64,000 bases of DNA from contig JAJXTV010000006.1 of the NCBI GenBank assembly GCA_021783515.1, positions 1-64,000 on the forward strand. The letters are read 5' to 3'. Position 1 is the first letter of the stretch. The number at the start of each line of letters is the position of its first letter. The stretch is from Nitrospirota bacterium (lineage in GTDB: Bacteria > Nitrospirota > Thermodesulfovibrionia > Thermodesulfovibrionales > UBA6898). This document shows positions 39,001 to 46,386 of the stretch, piece after piece. Position numbers and translations under genes: made by a program. Under the pieces are notes generated by a model. It saw only the letters and a list, made by a program, of their open reading frames with translations, ran no database searches and was not told where the DNA came from.

Positions 39001-39342
39001 GGCGACGAGGAGCAGATCACGCGGCTATTGACGAACCTCATCGACAATTCGCTCATGTTTTCAGACGAAGGGTGCAGGATTGTGGTGACGGCGAAGGATG
39101 CGGAGGGAGGGGTGGAGATCGTCGTCTCGGACAACGGATGGGGCATTTCGGCAGAGGATATGGCTCATCTTACCGAACGGTTTTACCGGGGCAGGCATGG
39201 GCAGAGGATAAAGGGGACCGGGCTTGGGCTGTCATTATGCCGGGAAATCGCCAAGATGCATGGCGGCACTATGGATATCAGGAGCAAGCCGGGTGAGGGC
39301 ACTCAGGTGATTGTGACGCTCCCCCGCCGGGAGGTGATATGA
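36091..39342 (+). CDS. multi-domain sensor histidine kinase (HAMP-PAS-PAS-GAF-GAF-PAS)
   Basis: 1083 residues; start ATG shares one base with the upstream stop. Two membrane helices (about 8-30 and 68-88) enclose a short periplasmic loop of about 40 residues. Then HAMP (88-140), PAS1 (145-255), PAS2 (270-385), GAF1 (405-545), GAF2 (590-735), PAS3 (745-860), HisKA with phospho-accepting His870 in SHEFRTPL, and an HATPase domain with DNGWGIS and GTGLGLS. PAS2 carries three cysteines (C308, C319, C326) and nearby histidines that could bind a metal or cluster. It presumably phosphorylates the overlapping response regulator. Confidence 0.93.
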   Translation: MVRTRIIYKHIAIFLVFAILIVVPMTFTVVNQVNKMISEEESTHPPDNADYAKAHREFSDKLLEKVVPFVFYILLLALMLSIFFSRSMLISLKGLRRGSQLLKDGNLDIRLPVVSGDELGDVTKAFNEMAAALREKTRELSRKDTYVNAMVDPLWVVDRENRIVDINPAFCRMFGYGRDEVLGASVYDFFDEGNAEVIRRQIEEKRDKGIASIYEISILSRDGVQTPVLISGSPIFDGDRIAGKIGIFKDFREQKELRNELRRAKEYVETIMDSIEDQIYVIDKDYKIIRANKIAVMSAGGDVIGQPCHAVAHHSNRPCWAEGQECPAQTVFITGKNYRTTHQHMGPGGEKRFHEIVASPIKDASGNVLHVIELIRDVTDRMRHEEEIFNKNRELVALNSISGILSKSLRADEIFSKVLDRMVEMLRMDGGGIFFIDEAKKEMICHYHRGISDEFVKMMGRIRLGEDIPGKVAVTGQVVTTSDLSKDQRIERSFVKHSGMKGYCCIPVRGKERVIGVFCLFSFRTHYFTSEEENILNSVGEMTGIALENIKLYEKMRGLYEDQRKRREEEQAQILSLSTRLGSAIGLKDVMGPVLELIRNIFGADFVWLLARDGEGNFILKAASPAGGEEGKLVYANTVSSIEGYSTERRVPTLISNIGAEAKFYLASAIADSQYQSAMAVPMHMGEKAVGVYSLYYLGNREFKEEELHFLKILANILAVSIEKADFYQRAIAEKELSDTILQSVADGIITLDVNGRVISVNKAFEKMTGVSAPVAVGMPICDVFRFSEQNSDFRLALGECFEAALLGGGISRETYLTGVLGGRNAVLIGSAPVRDASGSVTGVVNLLRDISREKEIDRMKTEIIRSVSHEFRTPLSAIVGMTEMIIEGDIDDRQARRYLTTIMSEGLRLSSMVSDLLSIARIESGKEILRLVKIDVPKLLSEISRSFSSLAEKKGAIISCDAGGVSYLVGDEEQITRLLTNLIDNSLMFSDEGCRIVVTAKDAEGGVEIVVSDNGWGISAEDMAHLTERFYRGRHGQRIKGTGLGLSLCREIAKMHGGTMDIRSKPGEGTQVIVTLPRREVI

Positions 39343-39713
39343 AAAAAATTGTTGTGATAGATGACGAGCCGTTCATCCTCATGATGATCGAAGACAAGCT
39401 CAGGAAGGCGGGCTTCGACGTCGTGACGCTCAGGTCCAGCGTGGATGCTCTCAGTGTCATCAGGAAGGAAAAACCGGGCCTGATTATTCTGGACTGGATG
39501 ATGCCGGAGCTGAGCGGGATAGAACTCTGCAAGATTCTCAAACATGACTCCGAAATGGCGGGCATACCCGTGTTTATGCTCACCGCCAAGGGGCAGGACT
39601 CCGATGAGCAGCTGGGGTTGCGAAGCGGCGTCGCCCGGTATATCACGAAGCCCTTCAGCCCGAAAGCGCTGCTTCAGATGGTAGAGGAGGTAATGGGAGT
39701 TGACACCCCATGA
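39339..39713 (+). CDS. single-domain response regulator
   Basis: 124 residues: a receiver domain only. Acidic pocket D8 and D9, phospho-acceptor D52 in ILDWMMP, switch T82 and K104 in ITKPF. With no output domain it must act through protein contacts, plausibly on the HD-GYP protein whose gene starts inside its last codons. It overlaps the kinase gene by ATGA. It belongs to the CheY/SpoOF-like class. Confidence 0.95.
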   Translation: MKKIVVIDDEPFILMMIEDKLRKAGFDVVTLRSSVDALSVIRKEKPGLIILDWMMPELSGIELCKILKHDSEMAGIPVFMLTAKGQDSDEQLGLRSGVARYITKPFSPKALLQMVEEVMGVDTP

Positions 39714-40812
39714 CCAGGATCTTGTCTTAACCGTCGAGGAACTGAGCAATGCCTACGAGGAGCTCTCCCTCCTGTATCGCATATCGGAGGTCTTCTCGTT
39801 TCTCAGCATCGATGAGATCGCCATGAGGATCGCCAACGAGGCGATCAACACGATCGGTGTGCGCACGGCGGCGGTACTTTTTCTCGACGAGAAGGGCGAA
39901 AAACTTTACACCAAGGCGAGCAAGGGGGACTGGGACGCCGGGCGCGTGTTCGACAAAAGCTCGGACGTCATCTGGAAGTCGATAGAGTCCAGGAAGACAT
40001 CGGCCTTCTGCAGGCTCGCCGAGACAGAGCATAAGGATCTGCTTCCGAAGCTCACGTCTCTGATGGTCTGCCCGCTCATCGGCAAGGTGAAGGTGATCGG
40101 GGCGATTGTGGTCGCGGACAAGGAGGGCGAGGAGGAGTTCTACTCGAACGATTCGAAGCTCCTGTCGGCGATTGCTGCGCAGGCAGGCCTTGCGATAGAG
40201 AACGCGATGCTGTACGGCGAGCTGGAATCGCTTCTGCTCGGCGCGATACGGTCTCTCGTGAAGGCCCTGGAGGCCTCCTCATGCTGGACGGCCGGGCATA
40301 CCGAGCGCGTTACGGACTATTCCATCGGCATCGGAAGGGTCATGGGACTCGAGAACGAAGTGGTGGAGAAGCTGAAGATCTGCGCGCTCCTTCACGACAT
40401 CGGCAAGATTGCGACGCCGAAGGAGATCCTGAACAAAAACGGCAAGCTCGAGGCGGAGGAATGGGCCGAGATCAAACGCCACCCCGCCCTCGGCGCCGAG
40501 ATACTCGTGGAGTTGAAACAGTTCAAGGATATCATCGAGAGCGTCAAATATCACCACGAGCACTGGGACGGACGGAAGGGCATCTTCGGACTCAAGCGGG
40601 AGGAGATACCGCTTATGGCGCGTATCCTTGCGGTCGCCGACGCCTTCGACGCGATGACGTCCGACAGACCTTACCGCAGGATGAAGAGCAAGGAGGCCGC
40701 GATTCAGGAGATCAGCAGATGCACCGGCACGCAGTTCGATCCCCGCGTCGTCGAGGCCTTTCTGAAGTGGGTGAAGGATTTCACCCCACAGCGTCGAGTG
40801 TCCGTATTCTGA
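39700..40812 (+). CDS. GAF/HD-GYP-type protein with altered GYP motif
   Basis: 370 residues from a TTG that overlaps the response-regulator gene by 14 bases. GAF domain about 20-175; HD-GYP domain about 195-360, with metal/substrate residues HTERV (200-204), HDIGK (232-236), HHEHWDG (285-291) and the downstream VADAFDAMTSDRPYR. HD-GYP enzymes hydrolyse cyclic di-GMP. At the position where the family has GYP after the DG motif, residues 293-295 read K-G-I, so activity or substrate may differ. The HD metal ligands are intact. It overlaps the TatD-fusion gene tail-to-tail by 32 bases. Confidence 0.9.
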   Translation: MTPHDQDLVLTVEELSNAYEELSLLYRISEVFSFLSIDEIAMRIANEAINTIGVRTAAVLFLDEKGEKLYTKASKGDWDAGRVFDKSSDVIWKSIESRKTSAFCRLAETEHKDLLPKLTSLMVCPLIGKVKVIGAIVVADKEGEEEFYSNDSKLLSAIAAQAGLAIENAMLYGELESLLLGAIRSLVKALEASSCWTAGHTERVTDYSIGIGRVMGLENEVVEKLKICALLHDIGKIATPKEILNKNGKLEAEEWAEIKRHPALGAEILVELKQFKDIIESVKYHHEHWDGRKGIFGLKREEIPLMARILAVADAFDAMTSDRPYRRMKSKEAAIQEISRCTGTQFDPRVVEAFLKWVKDFTPQRRVSVF

Positions 40813-42169
40813 AGGCCACCCCGAGTTCCGCCGCGATCCTGCCGCATTTTTCGACGTCGACGCCTTCCATTTTCACCACCGTTACCTGCACGTCCGGGAT
40901 GTATTCCTTCGCGCCGGCGATGAAGCGCAGGACCCCGGCATAGGCGTTCTTATACGCCGGCCTGCAGATTCTGTCGTAGGTCTCTTCGTCCTGGGCGTCC
41001 AGACTGACAGAGATCCGGTCGACAATCCCGCTTAACTCGGGAAGGATGTCCCGGTTGTGGATGAGATTCGCCTGTCCGTTCGTATTAATCCTCACTCTTC
41101 CCCCGCGGTCCTTCACCCTGCGTGCGATATGTTTCACCGCCTCGAGCCGCTGCAGAGGCTCGCCATACCCGCAGAAAACGACTTCACGAAAGCGGGCGGG
41201 ATCGCCTATTTCGCGCATGATTTCTTCTTCCGTCGGCTCATGGGAGAGTTTCAGCCTGTGTCCCTTGACGAAATCGGAACGGAATTTCACGCAGAACGAG
41301 CATGCATTGCTGCAGCGGTTCGTGATGTTCAGATAGAGACTGTCCCGGATCTGATAGGTGATCTCCGCCTGGTCCGGAATGCTGCCGATCCCGAAGAGCC
41401 TTTTCGCGTTCAGCGTCGTGATTCGTGCGGCGTCCTCGAAACTGATTTCCCGCAGCCCTGCGACAAACCTCGCCGTCTCTGCCAGAAAGACGGGCTCGTT
41501 CCGCTTGCCCCTGCGGGGCTCCGGAGTGAGATAGGGCGCATCGGTCTCGATGAGAAGATAATCGTCCGGGACAAATTTCGCAACCTCGCGCAGGAGGGAA
41601 GATTTCCTGAAGGTCACCGGACCTGCCAACGATATGAACAGGCCCCTTTCGATCGCCCTGCCGGCCGTTTTCAGATCGCCGGAGAAGCAATGCAGTACGC
41701 CCTTCGAGATGCCCGACTCCGCAAGGATAGCCATGGTGTCGTCGGTTGCCTCCCTGCTATGAACGATTACGGGAAGCCCCGTCTCTTTTGCGATGAGCAG
41801 CTGTTTTCTGAAGACCTCTCTCTGGACGTCCCGCGGCGAGTGGTCGTAATGGTAATCCAGCCCTGTCTCTCCTATCGCGACGACCTTCGGGTCCTTTGCC
41901 CACGCGGCGAGATCATGACAGGTCTCGTCGGAGAAATCCTTTGCGTCATGGGGATGGACCCCGACCGCGGCGTAGATGAAGTCGTGACGGGCCGCCAGAT
42001 CCAATGCCTTTTTGCTGCCGGCGAGGTCGGAGCCGACCGTGATCAGCGCCTCGAACCCTGCGTCGCGGGCACGGGCGATAACCTCCTCCCGGTCATCGTC
42101 GAACTGCGGCATGTCCAGGTGGCAATGCGTATCAATCAGTGTGGTTTTACCACTATGTTCTTCAGCCAT
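40781..42169 (-). CDS. TatD-family hydrolase fused to a radical SAM domain
   Basis: 462 residues. Residues 1-262 are a TatD metal-dependent nuclease with HxH (H15, H17 in DTHCHLD), GETGLDY, VHSRE and the later ETDAPYL. Residues about 270-462 are a radical SAM domain with CSNACSFC (C286, C290, C293) and GYGEPL, of the TatD-linked radical SAM type (TIGR04038). A natural fusion of two genes usually found next to each other. The ATG was chosen at 42169; a TTG at 42187 is possible. A TATCAT -10 lies six bases upstream and there is no spaced Shine-Dalgarno site. Confidence 0.92.
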   Translation of the reverse strand: MAEEHSGKTTLIDTHCHLDMPQFDDDREEVIARARDAGFEALITVGSDLAGSKKALDLAARHDFIYAAVGVHPHDAKDFSDETCHDLAAWAKDPKVVAIGETGLDYHYDHSPRDVQREVFRKQLLIAKETGLPVIVHSREATDDTMAILAESGISKGVLHCFSGDLKTAGRAIERGLFISLAGPVTFRKSSLLREVAKFVPDDYLLIETDAPYLTPEPRRGKRNEPVFLAETARFVAGLREISFEDAARITTLNAKRLFGIGSIPDQAEITYQIRDSLYLNITNRCSNACSFCVKFRSDFVKGHRLKLSHEPTEEEIMREIGDPARFREVVFCGYGEPLQRLEAVKHIARRVKDRGGRVRINTNGQANLIHNRDILPELSGIVDRISVSLDAQDEETYDRICRPAYKNAYAGVLRFIAGAKEYIPDVQVTVVKMEGVDVEKCGRIAAELGVAFRIRTLDAVG

Positions 42170-42175
42170 CCTTTT

Positions 42176-42205
42176 ATGATACGACAATTGGGAACGGTCT
42201 CACAA
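42176..42205 (-). promoter_or_regulatory. candidate leaderless promoter of the TatD/radical-SAM gene
   Basis: Minus strand: TTGTGA (42205-42200), 18-base spacer, TATCAT (42181-42176), six bases to the ATG. Confidence 0.45.
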
Positions 42206-42292
42206 TTAATTTGCTGCGGGAAGGGAAAGTTCCGTTGTCGGCATGGCGGCAGGAAACGGGACAGAAGGGACGCCGATGCAAGCCCTTGTGAT

Positions 42293-43501
42293 CTACGCCC
42301 CGAACTTCTTCAGTCTGCCGGCGTTGGCCAGAGCGAGGGGCATGAGGTTTACCGTCGGGAATATTCCAAGCTCACCCTTCGTGCATTCCCTCTCGGAAAA
42401 TCCCGAGCAAAGGCCTCCGAGCACATAAGGGGACTTGACAACAACAGGAACGGGGTGCCAACTGTGGCCCATCATCAGTGCGGGTGTGGAGTGGTCGCCG
42501 GTTATCACAAGCACATCGGGGTTAAGCGCGAGTATCCGGGGGAGCAGGGCGTCGAACTCTTCGATCCGGGAGCATTTTCCCTCAAAGTTGCCGTCTTCGC
42601 CATAAGAGTCGACCTTCTTGACATGGACGAAGAAGAAATCATGCGAGGAGTAGTTGGCCTTCAGAAAGGCGATTTCCTCCGGCACGCCTCCGGGCACATG
42701 CGGCGTCTTCATGCCGACGAGCTTGGCGAGGCCGCCGTACATCGGATAATTTGCGATCGCCACCGCGTTCAGTCCGTAGACCTCGTCAAACGAAGGGATA
42801 TGAGGCATCACCGAAAAGCCCCTGAGGAGCAGATAATTCGCCTGCTTTTCTTCTTTCAGCTCCGCGGCAACAGCCGCTACGAATTTCTCGGCCACCCGTG
42901 CGACACGTTCCGCCGCCTGCGCCGCCGCCATGGGCTGAAGCGACGCCTTCCCTTCCTTCTGGGGGTCGGTATCGTTTACCGCGTCGGCATCGGAGGACAG
43001 CGGCTCCGGAAACCTGAAAATGACTGCAAACCGGTGCTCCATGCCCGGCGCGAAGAGTATCTCCGCATCATCGATCTTCCTTATGGCCGATTGCAGCCTT
43101 GCCGTAATCTTACTGCTCTGCTCGGTGGGTATCCTGCCTGCGCGACGATCCTGAATGAGTCCGTCTTTGATCGTGGCGTAATTGCAGCGGAGACAGATGT
43201 CGGTCTTCCTTACGTCCATGCCGAGGCCTAATGCCTCGAGGATCCCCCGGCCGATCTGAAATTCGATCGGGCTGTATCCGAAGAGCGAGAAATGGCCTGG
43301 CCCGCTCCCCGGCGTGATGCCGTACGCGACCGGCACGTGAAGGCCGCAGGCGCCGTCGCGCGCCAGCGCATCGAGGTTCGGTGTTTTGGCCGCCTCGAGT
43401 TCGGTTTTGCCGTTGACCGGCAGGCCGCCGAGGCCGTCGAGGACGACGAGCACGATCTTGGTGGAATTCTTCTGAACGAGACCCTTCAGTAAGTTTTGCA
43501 T
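42293..43501 (-). CDS. apgM: 2,3-bisphosphoglycerate-independent phosphoglycerate mutase, archaeal type
   Basis: 402 residues from ATG 43501 (MQNLLKGLVQ). Alkaline-phosphatase superfamily: metal/phosphoserine region VVLDGLGGLPVNGKTELEAAKTPN (start VVLDGLGG) near residue 18, GSGPGHFSLFGY where the nucleophilic serine is expected, then KKVDSYGEDGN and VITGDHSTP near the C-terminus. It interconverts 3- and 2-phosphoglycerate without a cofactor. The archaeal subtype occurs in several bacterial phyla. No Shine-Dalgarno site; the promoter abuts the ATG. Confidence 0.93.
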   Translation of the reverse strand: MQNLLKGLVQKNSTKIVLVVLDGLGGLPVNGKTELEAAKTPNLDALARDGACGLHVPVAYGITPGSGPGHFSLFGYSPIEFQIGRGILEALGLGMDVRKTDICLRCNYATIKDGLIQDRRAGRIPTEQSSKITARLQSAIRKIDDAEILFAPGMEHRFAVIFRFPEPLSSDADAVNDTDPQKEGKASLQPMAAAQAAERVARVAEKFVAAVAAELKEEKQANYLLLRGFSVMPHIPSFDEVYGLNAVAIANYPMYGGLAKLVGMKTPHVPGGVPEEIAFLKANYSSHDFFFVHVKKVDSYGEDGNFEGKCSRIEEFDALLPRILALNPDVLVITGDHSTPALMMGHSWHPVPVVVKSPYVLGGLCSGFSERECTKGELGIFPTVNLMPLALANAGRLKKFGA

Positions 43502-43506
43502 GCCAA

Positions 43507-43535
43507 ATATTACTGAAAATCGGAGAACTTTGCAA
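43507..43535 (-). promoter_or_regulatory. candidate leaderless promoter of apgM
   Basis: Minus strand: TTGCAA (43535-43530), exact 17-base spacer, TAATAT (43512-43507), then five bases to the ATG. The same TTGCAA -35 box and 17-base spacing occur before amiC. Confidence 0.55.
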
Positions 43536-43656
43536 GTGAAGCCGCCAGTGAGTCTCACGCCGCCGACCTTTGGCGCCCCCTATTAGAGTAAGGGGGGGGA
43601 AGGGGAGTTATGGTAGGGGACGGGACGCAGGGTCCTCTTCGATAGGAGGAATGGGA

Positions 43657-43662
43657 TATAAT
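43657..43662 (+). promoter_or_regulatory. -10 box (TATAAT) of the cooC-like gene
   Basis: TATAAT 31 bases before the ATG in an AT-rich stretch. The Shine-Dalgarno sequence AGGAG is part of a small inverted repeat GGAG-TATT-CTCC ending at the start codon, which could weakly mask it. Confidence 0.5.
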
Positions 43663-43692
43663 TATATAAATAACGAAAAAGGAGTATTCTCC

Positions 43693-44460
43693 ATGGCATA
43701 CATCGTAGCATTGGCTGGGAAGGGCGGCACGGGAAAGACGAGCATAGCGGCGCTCACGGTGAAGTATCTGATCGAAAAGAGGAGGAAGCCGGTCCTTGCG
43801 GTCGACGCCGACAGCAATGCGTGTCTTAACGAGGCGCTCGGGGTGGATGTGCATGCCACGATCGGCCACCTCAGGGAGGAGTCCCTCCAGACGATACGGA
43901 GCGGAAGCGAGCGGCCCGGAGGAATGTCGATGGAGCAGCTTTTCGACTACCAGGTGCAGCAGTCGATTATCGAGGCAAGGGGCTTCGACCTTATCGTGAT
44001 GGGAAGGCCCGAAGGTCCCGGTTGTTATTGTGCCGCGAACAATATCATCAGAAAATATACCGACAAGCTGTCGGAGACCTATTCCTACGTCGTAATCGAC
44101 AACGAGGCCGGTATGGAACACCTGAGCAGGCGAACGACTCACAAGGTCAATCTCTTGCTGATTGTGAGCGATCCGACGGTAAGGGGAGTGCGGACCGCAA
44201 AGAGGATCGACGGACTTGTGAAGGAACTCGATCTGGATGTCGCCAAGCACGCGCTCATTATCAACCGCGTCTCTGGTGACGAGGGTCGGGAGTTAAGGAA
44301 ACTGGCGGAGGAAGAGGGCCTTGCCATTGCGGGGCTTGTCCCGCAAGACAGGAATATCTTCGAGTTCGATCTGCAGGGGAAAGGGATCACCGGCCTTCCC
44401 GCCGACTCGCCCGCCGTTACGGCACTGTACGAAATCCTGGACAGGATCGGGATAGAGTAG
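43693..44460 (+). CDS. cooC: CooC/AcsF-like nickel-insertion ATPase
   Basis: 255 residues from ATG 43693 (AAAGGAG upstream); the frame is open from 43570 without conservation. SIMIBI/MinD-type ATPase with deviant P-loop GKGGTGKT (9-16), VDADSN after it, and the metal-binding C-x-C (C111 and C113) in GPGCYCAAN that CooC uses to bind Ni/Zn at its dimer interface. CooC supplies nickel to the C-cluster of carbon-monoxide dehydrogenase. No CO dehydrogenase or acetyl-CoA synthase gene lies in the window, so its client is elsewhere or different. Confidence 0.9.
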   Translation: MAYIVALAGKGGTGKTSIAALTVKYLIEKRRKPVLAVDADSNACLNEALGVDVHATIGHLREESLQTIRSGSERPGGMSMEQLFDYQVQQSIIEARGFDLIVMGRPEGPGCYCAANNIIRKYTDKLSETYSYVVIDNEAGMEHLSRRTTHKVNLLLIVSDPTVRGVRTAKRIDGLVKELDLDVAKHALIINRVSGDEGRELRKLAEEEGLAIAGLVPQDRNIFEFDLQGKGITGLPADSPAVTALYEILDRIGIE

Positions 44461-44517
44461 GGGGAACAGGGAAACAACCGATGCGCGACTGCCTGCGCTT
44501 TGGGGAGAGAGTAAAGT

Positions 44518-44601
44518 GATAGGCCGGCTGGGGATCGGGGATAACCGGCCTATCTATGGAGGGTGGTAGATAAATTATTTTGGAGGGATCATCTATCTAC
44601 C
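44518..44601 (+). other. two consecutive stem-loops downstream of the cooC-like gene
   Basis: GATAGGCCGG (44518-44527) pairs perfectly with CCGGCCTATC (44545-44554) across a 17-base loop. GGTAGATA (44565-44572) pairs perfectly with TATCTACC (44594-44601) across 21 bases. GGAGGG occurs between the hairpins and again in the second loop. Neither stem is followed by a T-run on either strand, so these are not ordinary intrinsic terminators. The remainder of 44461-44742 shows no gene. Confidence 0.6.
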
Positions 44602-44742
44602 TGATTAACCTTACCAGATAATCGGGGGCTCTGTCAACAAGAACGTGTAGTTTCCGGGGAAAAGTTCTGCCGAAATAAATCCCTTTGAAACCGCACGCGG
44701 GAAAAAGCAAAAAAGGCAATAAAGTCAAAAGCATATAAGTCA

Positions 44743-46380
44743 TTATAATCCCAATGTGTCTGCATCCCGGCAGAGCCTTTCGGCCCCTATTCTCATCGGC
44801 AGATAGAACGCTGCAGCGTGAACCGCCGCGAGTGCGAGCAACAAAAGGACGACCTGAGAGGCGTGCGAACCTCCCGGTCTGACTGCATGAAGATAAAAGA
44901 TCCACGACTCGGCGGCGATCGTGGCTGCTACTACTCCGAACGCGATCACCATGAAGACCATCGCCCCGATGCTTACCGAAACGGAGGCGATATTATCGTG
45001 CCTGAACTTCGGATACGCCGCGCCGAGTCCGGTGGCGAGGCCGCATACCGTGGCCGACAGTAGAAGCCCCGTCAAGGCCGACAGGACCATCAACGCCCCC
45101 TGCACATGCATCGCATAGTTCGTCATGGCGACGAGAGAGATGATCAGAGCCGCAACAGGGGGGAAGCCGGAAAGGAATTTCAGCCAGAGCATCCTTCTCA
45201 CGTCGACCGGAGAAGACTTGACGATCCAGAAGGCCCTCCCCTCGAGACTCACCGCCGTATAGAGAAACCGCGCCGCCACCGCCGAGAGCACCAGCCCCGC
45301 CATGAGGAGGTTGATGCCGACCATAATCTGCACGGCGAACGGCGAGAGCCCCAGCAGCGCATCGAGCGGGATCGATTTGAAATTGTAAAGGTATACCGCG
45401 ACGAGCGCAAGGATCACGAATATCTGGGACCACTGCCCCGTGTCCCTGAAAAACGTAATACCATCTTTGTAAAGGAAGGACGAATCAACCGACGGAAATA
45501 TGCCGGCCGTCAATCCTTTCCCCGGAGTCTTTTCCCCAGGCAAGATCTTTTCGATATTCCTGCGGTACACCATCCTTCCGAAGGTCGAGGAGAGCAGGAG
45601 GGAAAAACAGGCGTTGCTGAAGAGGACAATTCCGTACAGGAGATCCGGGCGGCCGCCTTTCAACAGCGGGAAAAGGGTCCTGGTGATCCAGTAGTCCGGA
45701 AGGAAGGGGGAGTCGGGCGAAAATCTCGTAAACGACTGCAACACCGCGTCAGGGGCGCTCAGGTCGGGGGGGAGCGCCGATTTAATTATGAAATAGAAGG
45801 CGAGAAAAAGCAGTGTAATAGCCCCCAGCATTACGTCTCTCGATCTCCTGGCGGGGAACATGGCGGTGAGGAGATGCGCGATGAGTACGCCGGCGCCGGT
45901 GGTGAGAGCAAGGAAGAGAAGGATTGCAGCCAGGGAGGCGGCGTAGTAAATCGCCGGGGCGCCGTAGCTCGCGCCGTATGCGACAAAAACCGGAGCGAGA
46001 AAAGTGATCACCATCCACGACGTGTCAAGCCCCGTTTCGACGGTCTTGATACGCACGATTGCTCCCGTCGGGACCGGCTTAGAGAAGAGGAACGGAAGGT
46101 CCCTGGAGAGATAGAATGCCGATATCGCCGTAATCACGTTGCTCAATACGAGGAAGCCTGTCAGGCTGAAGAAGGTCATCGAAAAGAGCCTTTCGGAGAA
46201 GAGCTCCCCCATGAATTCTATGCCCCGGATGAAGGAGAGCAGACGGTAGGTCGCCAGATAGAGCCCCAGCCAGAATAAGGCGCCGATTATGGCGAAAGGA
46301 AGCCTTCTCAGTATCACCGGCGCCGTGAGTGAATTCCGGAGGCCCAGCAGCATCGGCTGTGCCAGCAGAGGGGCCCTCAT
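44743..46380 (-). CDS. ABC transporter permease (ABC-2/exporter-like)
   Basis: 545 residues with about twelve predicted membrane helices in two groups of six, separated by a soluble stretch near residues 215-290 that contains RRNIEKILPGEK. No periplasmic domain and no known substrate motif. It lies seven bases after the ATPase gene of the same strand and is its obvious partner. Substrate unknown; the layout suits an exporter of the large ABC-2-like class often seen in anaerobes. Confidence 0.8.
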   Translation of the reverse strand: MRAPLLAQPMLLGLRNSLTAPVILRRLPFAIIGALFWLGLYLATYRLLSFIRGIEFMGELFSERLFSMTFFSLTGFLVLSNVITAISAFYLSRDLPFLFSKPVPTGAIVRIKTVETGLDTSWMVITFLAPVFVAYGASYGAPAIYYAASLAAILLFLALTTGAGVLIAHLLTAMFPARRSRDVMLGAITLLFLAFYFIIKSALPPDLSAPDAVLQSFTRFSPDSPFLPDYWITRTLFPLLKGGRPDLLYGIVLFSNACFSLLLSSTFGRMVYRRNIEKILPGEKTPGKGLTAGIFPSVDSSFLYKDGITFFRDTGQWSQIFVILALVAVYLYNFKSIPLDALLGLSPFAVQIMVGINLLMAGLVLSAVAARFLYTAVSLEGRAFWIVKSSPVDVRRMLWLKFLSGFPPVAALIISLVAMTNYAMHVQGALMVLSALTGLLLSATVCGLATGLGAAYPKFRHDNIASVSVSIGAMVFMVIAFGVVAATIAAESWIFYLHAVRPGGSHASQVVLLLLALAAVHAAAFYLPMRIGAERLCRDADTLGL

Positions 46381-46386
46381 CGCCGG

